Part shown: in pieces, positions 50,001-63,160 of the stretch | Numbering within the stretch: the stretch's first letter is position 1 | Layout: the number at the start of each line of letters is the position of its first letter | Source: Colletes latitarsis | Taxonomy: Eukaryota > Arthropoda > Insecta > Hymenoptera > Colletidae | Direction: 5' to 3' | Length of the DNA stretch: 64,000 bases | Assembly (NCBI RefSeq): GCF_051014445.1 | Contig: NC_135146.1 | Location: 4,774,001 to 4,838,000 of the forward strand | The notes under the pieces: model-generated | The model's database searches: none | What the model was told of the DNA's origin: nothing | The model's input: only the letters and a program-made list of their open reading frames with translations | Made by a program: the position numbers and the translations under genes

Positions 50001-51460
50001 AATGTGGTACCACACTGAAACAGTGAGTTAAACCTGCTTTCAATGTATATTTTGGAGGATAACACCGGTTAGGTTTGGGTTAGGCCTGGTATTTGCCATC
50101 ATCTGGCTCATACTTTCGCATTTTTCGCATACTTTATGGCCAGATCCTGGGCGCTTTCTGGTTTGGTTCACGTAGTAATCTGGCACCACTCTGAAACAGT
50201 GAGTTAAACCTGGATTCAATCTATATTTTAGAGGATAACACCGGTTAGGTCAGGGTTAGGTCTGGTATTTGCCATCATCTGGCTCATACTTTCGCATTTT
50301 TCGCATACTTGTTGGCCAGATCGTGGGCGTTTTCTCTTTTGGATCACGTAGTAATCTGGTTCCACACTGCAACAGTGAGTTAAACCTGGATTCAATGTAT
50401 ATTTTAGAGGAGAACACCGGTTAGGTCAGGGTTAGGTCTGGTATTTGCCATAATCTGGCTCATACATTCGCATTTTTCGCATACTTGTTGGCCAGATCCT
50501 GGGCGTTTTCTGGTTGGGATCACGCAGTAATGTGGTACCACACTGAAACAGTGAGTTTATCTTGGATTCTATCTATATTTTAGAGGATAACACCGGTTAG
50601 GTTTGGGTTAGGTCTGGTATTTGCCATAATCTGGCTCATACATTCGCATTTTTCGCATACTTGTTGGCCAGGTCCTGGGCGTTTTCTGGTTTGGATCACG
50701 TAGTAATGTGATACCACGCTCAAACAGTGAGTTAAACCGGGATCCAATCTATATTTTAGAAGAATAACAACAGTTAGGTCAGCGTTAGGTCTGGTAATTG
50801 CCATCAACTGGCTCATACTTTCGCATTTTTCGCATTCTTTATGGCCAGATCCTGGGCTTTTTCTGGGTTGGATCTCGTAGTAATGTGGTACCACACTGAA
50901 ACAGTGAGTTAAACCTGCTTTCAATGTATATTTTGGAGGAGAACACCGGTTAGGTCAGGGTTAGGTCTGGTATTTGCCATAATCTGGCTCATACATTCGC
51001 ATTTTTCGCATACTTGTTGGCCAGATCCTGGGCGTTTTCTGGTTGGGATCACGCAGTAATGTGGTACCACACTGAAACAGTGAGTTAATCGTGGATTCGA
51101 TCTATATATTACAGGGTAACACCGGTTAGGTTTGGGTTAGGTCTGGTATTTGCCATCATCTGGCTCATACTTTCGCATTTTTCGCATACTTGTTGGCCAG
51201 ATTCAGGGCGATTTCTGGGATGGATCAGGTAGTTGTGTGGTACCGCACTGAAGCAGTGAAGTAATCCTGGGTTCGATCTATATCTTAGAGGGTAACACCG
51301 GTTAGGTTTGGGTTAGGTCTGGTATTTCCCATCATCTGGCTCATACTTTCGCATTTTTCACATACTTGTTGGCCTGATCCTGGGCGTTTTCTGGTTTGGA
51401 GCACGTAGTAATGTGGCACCACACTGCAACATTGAGTTAAACCTGGATTCAATCTATATT
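44041..51460 (+). repeat. Satellite block with 13- and 32-monomer duplications
   Basis: The rare variant TACAATCTTTGTTTTAG of 46341 recurs 2,290 bp later (13 monomers plus 2), as does GGTTTCAATGTATGTTTTAG (47041 and 49331). About 44720-45725 recurs at about 50354-51360 with an offset of 5,635 bp. A monomer pair with GAAGAATAACAACAG and CATTCTTTATGGCCAG recurs at 44240-44584, 44945-45289, 47233-47577, 49699-50043 and 50580-50924. No gene is seen. Confidence 0.8.
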
Positions 51461-54400
51461 TTAGAGGATAACAACGGTTAGGTCAGGGTTAGGTCTGGTA
51501 TTTGCCATCATCTGGCTCATACTTTCGCATTTTTCGCATACTTGTTGGCCAGATCCAGGGCGTTTTCTGGGTTGGATCAGGTAGTAGTGTGGTACCGCAC
51601 TGAAACTGTCAGTTAATCCTGGATTCGATCTATATATTGAAAGGGTAACACCGGTTAGGATTGGGTTATGTCTGGTATTTGCCATCATCTGGCTCATACT
51701 TTCGCATTTTTCGCATACTTGTTGGCCAGATCCTGGGCGTTTTCTGGTCTGAATCACGTAGTAATGAGGTACCACACTGAAACAGTGAGTTAATCCTGGA
51801 TTCGATCTATATATTGAAAGGGTAACACCGGTTAGGTTTGAGTTAGGTCTTGTATTTGCCATCATCTGGCTCATACTTTCGCATTTTTCGCATACTTGTT
51901 GGCCAGATCCTGGGCGCTTTCTGGTTTGGATCACGTAGTAATGTAGCACCACTCTGAAAGAGTGAGTTAAACCTGGATTCAATCTATATTTTAGAGGATA
52001 ACACCGGTTAGGATTGGGTTAGGTCTGGTATTTGCCATCATCTGGCTCATACCTACGCATTTTTCGCATACTTGTTGGCCAGATCCTGGGCGTTTTCGGT
52101 TTGGATCACGTAGTAATGTCGCACCACACTGCAACAGTGAGTTAAACCTGGATTCAATCTATATTTTAGAGGATAACACTGGTTATGTCAGGGTTAGGTC
52201 TGGTATTTTCTATAATCTGGCTCATGCTTTCGCATTTTTCGCATACTTGTTGGCCAGATCCTGGGCGTTTTCTGGTTTGGATCACGTAATAATGTAGCAC
52301 CACTCTGAAACAGTGAGCTAAACCTGGAATCAATCTATATTTTAGAGGATAACACTGGTTAGGTCAGGGTTAGGTCTGGTATTTGCCATCATCTGGCTCA
52401 TACTTTCGCATTTTTCGCATACTTGTTGGCTAGATCCTGGGAGCTTTCTGGTTTGGATCACGTAATAATGTAGCACCACTCTGAAACAGTGAGCTAAACC
52501 TGGAATCAATCTATATTTTAGAGGATAACACTGGTTAGGTCAGGATTAGGTCTGGTATTTGCCATCATCTGGCTCATACTTTCGCATTTTTCGCATACTT
52601 GTTGGCCAGATCCTGGGCGTTTTCTGGTTTGGGTCACGTAGTAATGTGGTTCCACACTGCAACAGTGAGTTAACCCTGGATTCAATCTATATTTTAGAGG
52701 ATAACACCGGTTAGGTCAGAGTTAGGTCTGGTATTTGCCATCATCTGGCTCATACTTTCGCATTTTTCGCATACCTGATGGCCAGATCCTGGGCGTTTTC
52801 TAGTTTGTGTCACGTCGTAATGTGGTACGACGCTGCAACAGTGAGTTAACCTTGGATACAATCTATACTTTAGACGATGATAGCGGTTAGGTCAGGGTTA
52901 GGTCTGGTATTTGCCATCATCTGGGTCATTCCTTCGCATTTTTCGCATACTTGTTGGCCAGATCCTGGGCGTTTTCTGGTTTGGATCACGTCGTAATGTG
53001 GTACCACACTGAAACAGTGAGTTAATACCGGATTTGATCTATATATTAGAAGGGTAACACCAGTTAGGATTGGGTTAGGTCTGCTATTTGCATCATCTGG
53101 CTTATACTTTCGCCTTTTTCACCTACTTGTTGGCTAGATTCTGGGAGCTTTCTGGTTTGGAACACGTAGTAATGTGGTACCGCTCTGAGACAGTGAGCTA
53201 AACCTGGAATCAATCTATATTTTAGAGGATAACACTGGTTAGGTCAGGATTAGGTCTGGTATTTGCCATCATCTGGCTCATACTTTCGCATTTTTCGCAT
53301 ACTTGTTGGCCAGATCCTGGGCGTTTTCGGTTTGGATCACGTAGTAATGTCGCACCACACTGCAACAGTGAGTTAAAGCTGAATTCAATATATATTTTAG
53401 AGGATAACACCGGTTAGGTTTGCGTTAGGTCTGGTATTTGCCATCATCTGGCTCATACTTTCGCATTTTTCGCATACTTGTTGGCCAGATCCTGGGCGTT
53501 TTCGGTTTGGATCACGTAGTAATGTCGCACCACACTGCAACAGTGAGTTAAACCTGGATTCAATCTATATTTTAGAGGATAACACCGGTTAGGTCAGGGT
53601 TAGGTCTGGTATTTGCCATCATCTGGCTCATACTTTCGCAATTTTCGCATACTTGTTGGCTAGATCCTGGGAGCTTTCTGGTTTGGATCACGTAGTAATG
53701 TAGCACCACCCTGAAACAGTGAGCTAAACCTGGAATCAATCTATATTTTAGAGGATAACACTGGTTAGGTCAGGATTAGGTCTGGTATTTGCCATCATCT
53801 GGCTCATACTTTCGCATTTTTCGCATACTTGTTGGCCAGATCCTGGGCGTTTTCTGGTTTGGGTTAGGTAGTAATGTGGTACCACACTGCAACAGTGAGT
53901 CAAACCTGAATTCAATCTATATTTTAGAGGATAACACCGGTTAGGTCAGGGTTAGGTCTGGTATTTGCCGTCATCTGGCTCATGCTTTAGCATTTTTCGC
54001 ATACTTGTTGGCCAGATCCTGGACGTTTTCTGGTTTGGAACACGTAGTAATGTGGTACCACTCTGAAACAGTGAGTTAAACCTGGATTCAATCTATATTT
54101 TAGAGGATAACAACGGTTAGGTCAGTGTTAGGTCTGGTATTTGCCATCATCTGGCTCATACTTTCGCATTTTTCACATACTTGTTGACCAGATCTTGGGC
54201 GTTTGCTGGTTTGGATCACGTAGTAATGTGGTTCCACACTGCAACAGTGAGTCAAACCTGAATTCAATCTATATTTTAGAGGATAACACCGGTTAGGATT
54301 GGGTTAGGTCTGGTATTTGCCTTCAACTGGCTCATACTTTCGAATTTTTCGCATACTTGTTGGCCAGATCATGGGCGTTTTCTGGTTTGGATCACGTAGT

Positions 54401-57400
54401 AATGTGGCACCACTCTGAAACAGTGAGTTAAACCTGGATTCAATCTATATTTTAGAGGATAACAACGGTTAGGTCAGGGTTAGGTCTGGTATTTGCCATC
54501 ATCTGGCTCATACTTTCGCATTTTTCGCATACTTGTTGGCCAGATCCAGGGCGTTTTCTGGGTTGGATCAGGTAGTAGTGTGGTACCGCACTGAAACTGT
54601 GAGTTAATCCTGGATTCGATCTATATATTGAAAGGGTAACACCGGTTAGGTTTGAGTTAGGTCTTGTATTTGCCATCATCTGGCTCATACTTTCGCATTA
54701 TTCGCATACTTGTTGGCCAGATCCTGGGCGTTTTCGGTTTGGATCACGTAGTAATGTCGCACCACGCTGCAACAGTGAGTTAAACCTGGATTCAATCTAT
54801 ATTTTAGAGGATAACACTGGTTATGTCAGGGTTAGGTCTGTTATTTTCTCTAATCTGGCTCATGCTTTCGCATTTTTCGCATACTTGTTGGCCAGATCCT
54901 GGGCGTTTTCTGGTTTGGATCACGTAATAATGTAGCACCACTCTGAAACAGTGAGCTAAACCTGGAATCAATCTATATTTTAGAGGATAACACTGGTTAG
55001 GTCAGGATTAGGTCTGGTATTTGCCATCATCTGGCTCATACTTTCGCATTTTTCGCATACTTGTTGGCTAGATCCTGGGAGCTTTCTGGTTTGGATCACG
55101 TAATAATGTAGCACCACTCTGAAACAGTGAGCTAAACCTGGAATCAATCTATATTTTAGAGGATAACACTGGTTAGGTCAGGATTAGGTCTGGTATTTGC
55201 CATCATCTGGCTCATACTTTCGCATTTTTCGCATACTTGTTAGCCAGATCCTGGGCGTTTTCTGGTTTGGGTCACGTAGTAATGTGGTTCCACACTGCAA
55301 CAGTGAGTTAAACCTGCATTCAATCTATATTTTAGAGGATAACACCGGTTAGGTTTGCGTTAGGTCCGGTATTTGCCATCATCTGGCTCATACTTTCGCA
55401 TTTTTCGCATACCTGATGGCCAGATCCTGGGCGTTTTCTGGTTTGTGTCACGTCGTAATGTGGTACGACGCTGCAACAGTGAGTTAACCTTGGATACAAT
55501 CTATACTTTAGACGATGATAGCGGTTAGGTCAGGGTTAGGTCTAGTATTTGCCATAATCTGGGTCATACTTTCGCATTTTTCGCATACTTGTTAACCAGA
55601 TCCTGGGCGTTTTCTGGGTTGTATCGCGTAGTAATGTGGTACCACACAGAAACAGTGGGTTAAACCAGGATTCAATCTTCATTTTAAAGCATAACACCGG
55701 TTAGGTCAGGATTAGGTCTGGTATTTGCCATCATCTGTCCCATACTTTCGCATTTTTGGCATACTTGTTGGCCAGATACTGGGCGTTTTCTGCTTTCGGT
55801 CACGTAGTAATGTGGTGCCACACTGCAACAGTGAGTTAAAGCTGAATTCAATATATATTTTAGAGGATAACACCGGTTACGTTTGCGTTAGGTCTGGTAT
55901 TTGCCATCATCTGGATCATACTTTCGCATTTTTCGCATACTTGTTGGCTAGATCCTGGGAGCTTTCTGATTTGGATCACGTAGTAATGTAGCACCACTCT
56001 GATACAGTGAGCTAAACCTGGATTCAATCTATATTTTAGAGGATAACACCGGTTAGGTCAGAGTTAGGTCTTGTATTTGCCATCATCTGGCTCATACTTT
56101 CGCATTTTTCGTATACTTGTTGGCCAGATCCTGGGCGTTTTCGGTTTGGATCACGTAGTAATGTCGCACCACACTGCAACAGTGAGTTAAACCTGGATTC
56201 AATCTATATTTTAGAGGATAACACCGGTTAGGTCAGGGTTAGGTCTGGTATTTGCCATCATCTAGCTCATACTTTCGCATTTTTCGCATACTTGTTAGCC
56301 AGATCCTGGGCGTTTTCTGGTTTGGGTCACGTAGTAATGTGGTTCCACACTGCAACAGTGAGTTAACCCTGGATTCAATCTATATTTTAGAGGATAACAC
56401 CGGTTAGGTCAGAGTTAGGTCTGGTATTTGCCATCATCTGGCTCATACTTTCGCATTTTTCGCATACCTGATGGCCAGATCCTGGGCGTTTTCTAGTTTG
56501 TGTCACGTCGTAATGTGGTACGACGCTGCAACAGTGAGTTAACCTTGGATACAATCTATACTTTAGACGATGATAGCGGTTAGGTCAGGGTTAGGTCTGG
56601 TATTTGCCATCATCTGGGTCATACCTTCGCAATTTTCGCATACTTGTTAACCAGATCCTGGGCGTTTTCTGGGTTGTATCGCGTAGTAATGTGGTACCAC
56701 ACAGAAACAGTGGGTTAAACCAGGATTCAATCTACATTTTAGAGCATAACACCGGTTAGGTCAGGATTAGGTCTGGTATTTGCCATCATCTGTCCCATAC
56801 TTTCGCATTTTTGGCATACTTGTTGGCCAGATACTGGGCGTTTTCTGCTTTCGGTCACGTAGTAATGTGGTTCCACACTGCAACAGTGAGTTAACCCTGG
56901 ATTCAATCTATATTTTAGAGGATAACACCGGTTAGGTCAGAGTTAGGTCTGGTATTTGCCATCATCTGGCTCATACTTTCGCATTTTTCGCATACCTGAT
57001 GGCCCGATCCTGGGCGTTTTCTAGTTTGTGTCACGTCGTAATGTGGTACGACGCTGCAACAGTGAGTTAACCTTGGATACAATCTATACTTTAGACGATG
57101 ATAGCGGTTAGGTCAGGGTTAGGTCTGGTATTTGCCATCATCTGGGTCATTCCTTCGCATTTTTCGCATACTTGTTGGCCAGATCCTGGGCGTTTTCTGG
57201 TTTGGATCACGTCGTAATGTGGTACCACACTGAAACAGTGAGTTAATCCCGGATTTGATCTATATATTAGAAGGGTAACACCAGTTAGGATTGGGTTAGG
57301 TCTGCTATTTGCATCATCTGGCTTATACTTTCGCCTTTTTCACCTACTTGTTGGCTAGATCCCGGGAGCTTTCTGGTTTGGAACACGTAGTAATGTGGTA

Positions 57401-58400
57401 CCGCTCTGAGACAGTGAGCTAAACCTGGAATCAATCTATATTTTAGAGGATAACACTGGTTAGGTCAGGATTAGGTCTGGTATTTGCCATCATCTGGCTC
57501 ATACTTTCGCATTATTCGCATACTTGTTGGCCAGATCCTGGGCGTTTTCGGTTTGGATCACGTAGTAATGTCGCACCACACTGCAACAGTGAGTTAAACC
57601 TGGATTCAATCTATATTTTAGAGGATAACACTGGTTAGGTCAGGGTTAGGTCTGGTATTTTCTATAATCTGGCTCATGCTTTCGCATTTTTCGCATACTT
57701 GTTGGCCAGATCCTGGGCGTTTTCTGGTTTGGGTTAGGTAGTAATGTGGTTCCACACTTCAACAGTGAGTTAAACCTGGATTCAATCTATATTTTAGAGG
57801 ATAACACCGGTTAGGTCAGGGTTAGGTCTGGTATTTGCCATCATCTGGCTCATACTTTCGCATTTTTCGCATACTTGTTGGCCAGATCCTGGGGGTTTGC
57901 TGGTTTGGATCACGTAGTAATGTAGCACCACTCAGAAACAGTGAGCTAAACCTGGCATCAAGCTATATTTTAGAGGATAACACAGGTTAGGTCAGGGTTA
58001 GGTCTGGTATTTGCCATCATCTGGCTCATACGTTCGCATTTTTCGCATACTTGTTGGCCAGATCCTGGGCGTTTTCTGGTTTGGGACACGTAGTCATGTG
58101 GTACCACACTGCAACAGTGAGTCAAACCTGAATTCAATCTATATTTTAGAGGATAACACCGGTTAGGTCAGGGTTAGGTCTGGTATTTGCCATCATCTGG
58201 CTCATACTTTCGCATTTTTCGCATACTTGTTGGCCAGATCCTGGGCGTTTTCTGGTTTGGATCACGTAGTAATGTGGTTCCACACTGCTACAGTGAGTTA
58301 AACCTGGATTCAATCTATATTTTTGAGTATAATACCGGTTAGGTCCGGGTTAGGTCTGGTATTTGCCATCATCTGGCTCATACTTTCGCAATTTTCGCAT
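51461..58400 (+). repeat. Divergent satellite zone, irregular repeats
   Basis: Still 176-bp monomers, but with variants uncommon elsewhere: loop CAA in the hairpin, GTTTTCGGTTTGG, TAGCACCACTCTG, and TATTTTCTATAATCTGG. Segments recur at irregular offsets: about 2,638 bp (52163 and 54801), 4,221 bp (52981 and 57202) and 2,991 bp (51550 and 54541). Hairpin-bearing ACGACG monomers lie at 52813, 55451, 56506 and 57034. No gene is seen. Confidence 0.8.
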
Positions 58401-60862
58401 ACTTGTTGGCTAGATCCTGGGAGCTTTCTGGTTTGGATCACGTAGTAATGTAGCACCACTCAGAAACAGTGAGCTAAACCTGGCATCAAGCTATATTTTA
58501 GAGGATAACACAGGTTAGGTCAGGGTTAGGTCTGGTATTTGCCATCATCTGGCTCATACGTTCGCATTTTTCGCATACTTGTTGGCCAGATCCTGGGCGT
58601 TTTCTGGTTTGGGACACGTAGTAATGTGGTTCCACACTGCAACAGTGAGTTAACCCTGGATTCAATCTATATTTTAGAGGATAACACCGGTTAGGTCTGA
58701 GTTAGGTCTGGTATTTGCCATCATCTGGCTCATACTTTAGCATTTTTCGCATACCTGTTGGCCAGATCCTGGGCGTTTTCTGGTTTGTGTCACGTCGTAA
58801 TGTGGTACCACGCTGCAACAGTGAGTTAATCTTGGATACAATCTATATTTTAGAGGATGATAGCGGTTAGGTCAGGGTTAGGTCTGGTATTTGCCATCAT
58901 CTGGGTCATACTTTCGCATTTTTCGCATACTTGTTGACCAGATCCTGGGCGTTTTATGCTTTGGGTCACGTAGTAATGTGGTGCCACACTGCAACAGTGA
59001 GTTAAAGCTGAATTCAATGTATATTTTAGAGGATAACACCGGTTAGGTCAGAGTTAGGTCTGGTATTTGCCATCATCTGGCTCATACTTTCGCATTTTTC
59101 GCATACTTCTTGGCCAGATCCTGGGCGTTTTCTGGTTTGGATCAGGTAGTAATGTGGCACCACACTGCAACAGTGAGTTAAACCTGGATTCAATCTATAT
59201 TTTAGAGGATAACACTGGTTAGGTCAGGGTTAGGTCTGGTATTTTCTATAATCTGGCTCATGATTTCGCATTTTTCGCAAACTTGTTGGCCAGATCCTGG
59301 GCGTTTTCTGGTTTGGATCACGTAGTAATGTGGTTCCACACTGCAACAGTGAGTTAAACCTGGATTCAATCTATATTTTGGAGTATAACACCGGTTAGGT
59401 CAGGGTTAGGTCTGGTATTTGCCATCATCTGGCTCATACGTTCACATTTTTCGCATACTTGTTGGCCAGATCCTGGGCGTTTTCGGTTTGGATCACGTAG
59501 TAATGTCGCACCACACTGCAACAGTGAGTTAACCCTGGATTCAATCTATATTTTAGAGGATACCACTGGTTAGGTCAGGGTTAGGTCTGGTATTTGCCAT
59601 CATCTGGCTCATACGTTCGCATTTTTCGCATACTTGTTGGCCAGATCCTGGGCGTTTTCTGGTTTGGGACACGTATTAATGTGGTTCCACACTGCAACAG
59701 TGAGTTAACCCTGGATTCAATCTATATTTTAGAGGATAACACCGGTTAGGTCAGGGGTAGGTCTGGTATTTGCCATCATCTGGCTCATACTTTCGCATTT
59801 TTCGCATACTTGTTGGCCAGATCCTGGGCGTTTTCGGTTTGGATCACGTAGTAATGTCGCACCACACTGCAACAGTGAGTTAAACCTGGATTCAATCTAT
59901 ATTTTAGAGGATACCACTGGTTAGGTCAGGGTTAGGTCTGGTATTTTCTATAATCTGGCTCATGCTTTCGCATTTTTCGCATACTTGTTGGCCAGATCCT
60001 GGGCGTTTTCTGGTTTGGATCACATAGTAATGTGGTTCCACACTGCAACAGTGAGTTAAACCTGGATTCAATCTATATTTTGGAGTATAACACCGGTTAG
60101 GTCAGGGTTAGGTCTGGTATTTGCCATCATCTGGCTCATACTTTCGCAATTTTCGCATACTTGTTGGCTAGATCCTGGGAGCTTTCTGGTTTGGATCACG
60201 TAGTAATGTAGCACCACTCTGAAACAGTGAGCTAAACCTGGAATCAATCTATATTTTAGAGGATAACACTGGTTAGGTCAGGGTTAGGTCTGGTATTTGC
60301 CATCATCTGGCTCATACTTTCGCATTTTTCGCATACCTGTTGGCCAGATCCTGGGCGTTTTCTGGTTTGTGTCACGTCGTAATGTGGTACCACGCTGCAA
60401 CAGTGAGTTAATCTTGGATACAATCTATACTTTAGAGGATGATACCGGTTAGGTCAGGATTAGGTCTGGTATTTGCCATCATCTGGGTCATACTTTCGCA
60501 TTTTTCGCATACTTGTTGACCAGATCCTGGGCGTTTTCTGGGTTGTATCGCGTACTAATGTGGTACCACACAGAAACAGTGGGTTAAACCAGGATTCAAT
60601 CTATATTTTAGAGCATAACACCGGTTAGGTCAGGATTAGGTCTGGTATTTGCCATCATCTGGCCCATACTTTCGCATTTTTGGCATACTTGTTGGCCAGA
60701 TCCTGGGCGTTTGCTGGTTTGGATCACGTAGTAATGTGGTTCCACGCTGCAACAGTGAGTTAAACCTGGATTCGATCTACATATTAGAGGGTAACACCGG
60801 TTAGGTTTGGGTTAGGTCTGGTATTTGGAATAATCTGGCTCATGCTTTCGCATTTTTCGCAT
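58400..60862 (+). repeat. 14-monomer higher-order repeat, unit 1 (2,462 bp)
   Basis: Constant offset of 2,462 bp (14 x 176 minus 2) to the following unit. Examples are GAGGATAACACAGG at 58501 and 60963, and GAATCAATCTATATTTTAG at 60241 and 62703. The start is blurred by monomer similarity (+/-30 bp). Confidence 0.83.
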
Positions 60863-63160
60863 ACTTGTTGGCCAGATCCTGGGAGCTTTCTGGTTTGGAT
60901 CACGTAGTAATGTAGCACCACTCTGAAACAGTGAGCTAAACCTGGAATCAAGCTATATTTTAGAGGATAACACAGGTTAGGTCAGGGTTAGGTCTGGTAT
61001 TTGCCATCATCTGGCTCATACGTTCGCATTTTTCGCATACTTGTTGGCCAGATCCTGGGCGTTTTCTGGTTTGGGACACGTAGTAATGTGGTTCCACACT
61101 GCAACAGTGAGTTAACCCTGGATTCAATCTATATTTTAGAGGATAACACCGGTTAGGTCAGAGTTAGGTCTGGTATTTGCCATCATCTGGCTCATACTTT
61201 AGCATTTTTCGCATACCTGTTGGCCAGATCCTGGGCGTTTTCTGGTTTGTGTCACGTCGTAATGTGGTACCACGCTGCAACAGTGAGTTAATCTTGGATA
61301 CAATCTATACTTTAGAGGATGATAGCGGTTAGGTCAGGGTTAGGTCTGGTATTTGCCATCATCTGGGTCATACTTTCGCATTTTTCGCATACTTGTTGAC
61401 CAGATCCTGGGCGTTTTATGCTTTGGGTCACGTAGTAATGTGGTGCCACACTGCAACAGTGAGTTAAAGCTGAATTCAATGTATATTTTAGAGGATAACA
61501 CCGGTTAGGTCAGAGTTACGTCTGGTATTTGCCATCATCTGGCTCATACTTTCGCATTTTTCGCATACTTCTTGGCCAGATCCTGGGCGTTTTCTGGTTT
61601 GGATCAGGTAGTAATGTGGCACCACACTGCAACAGTGAGTTAAACCTGGATTCAATCTATATTTTAGAGGATAACACTGGTTAGGTCAGGGTTAGGTCTG
61701 GTATTTTCTATAATCTGGCTCATGAATTCGCATTTTTCGCAAACTTGTTGGCCAGATCCTGGGCGTTTTCTGGTTTGGATCACGTAGTAATGTGGTTCCA
61801 CACTGCAACAGTGAGTTAAACCTGGATTCAATCTATATTTTGGAGTATAACACCGGTTAGGTCAGGGTTAGGTCTGGTATTTGCCATCATCTGGCTCATA
61901 CGTTCGCATTTTTCGCATTCTTGTAGGCCAGATCCTGGGCGTTTTCGGTTTGGATCACGTAGTAATGTCGCACCACACTGCAACAGTGAGTTAAACCTGG
62001 ATTCAATCTATATTTTAGAGGATACCACTGGTTAGGTCAGGGTTAGGTCTGGTATTTGCCATCATCTGGCTCATACGTTCGCATTTTTCGCATACTTGTT
62101 GGCCAGATCCTGGGCGTTTTCTGGTTTGGGACACGTATTAATGTGGTTCCACACTGCAACAGTGAGTTAACCCTGGATTCAATCTATATTTTAGAGGATA
62201 ACACCGGTTAGGTCAGGGTTAGGTCTGGTATTTGCCATCATCTGGCTCATACTTTCGCATTTTTCGCATACTTGTTGGCCAGATCCTGGGCGTTTTCGGT
62301 TTGGATCACGTAGTAATGTCGCACCACACTGCAACAGTGAGTTAAACCTGGATTCAATCTATATTTTAGAGGATACCACTGGTTAGGTCAGGGTTAGGTC
62401 TGGTATTTTCTATAATCTGGCTCATGCTTTCGCATTTTTCGCATACTTGTTGGCCAGATCCTGGGCGTTTTCTGGTTTGGATCACATAGTAATGTGGTTC
62501 CACACTGCAACAGTGAGTTAAACCTGGATTCAATCTATATTTTGGAGTATAACACCGGTTAGGTCAGGATTAGGTCTGGTATTTGCCATCATCTGGCTCA
62601 TACTTTCGCAATTTTCGCATACTTGTTGGCTAGATCCTGGGAGCTTTCTGGTTTGGATCACGTAGTAATGTAGCACCACTCTGAAACAGTGAGCTAAACC
62701 TGGAATCAATCTATATTTTAGAGGATAACACTGGTTAGGTCAGGGTTAGGTCTGGTATTTGCCAACATCTGGCTCATACTTTCGCATTTTTCGCATACCT
62801 GTTGGCCAGATCCTGGGCGTTTTCTGGTTTGTGTCACGTCGTAATGTGGTACCACGCTGCAACAGTGAGTTAATCTTGGATACAATCTATACTTTAGAGG
62901 ATGATACCGGTTAGGTCAGGATTAGGTCTGGTATTTGCCATCATCTGGGTCATACTTTCGCATTTTTCGCATACTTGTTGACCAGATCCTGGGCGTTTTC
63001 TGGGTTGTATCGCGTACTAATGTGGTACCACACAGAAACAGTGGGTTAAACCAGGATTCAATCTATATTTTAGAGCATAACACCGGTTAGGTCAGGATTA
63101 GGTCTGGTATTTGCCATCATCTGGCCCATACTTTCGCATTTTTGGCATACTTGTTGGCCA
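60863..63160 (+). repeat. 14-monomer higher-order repeat, unit 2 (incomplete)
   Basis: Follows unit 1 directly and matches it to about 63160, where GGCCAGATACTGGACG replaces GGCCAGATCCTGGGCG and the order of monomers changes. About 13 of the 14 monomers are present. Differences between units are isolated bases (for example CATGAATTCGC near 61720 against CATGATTTCGC). Confidence 0.82.
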
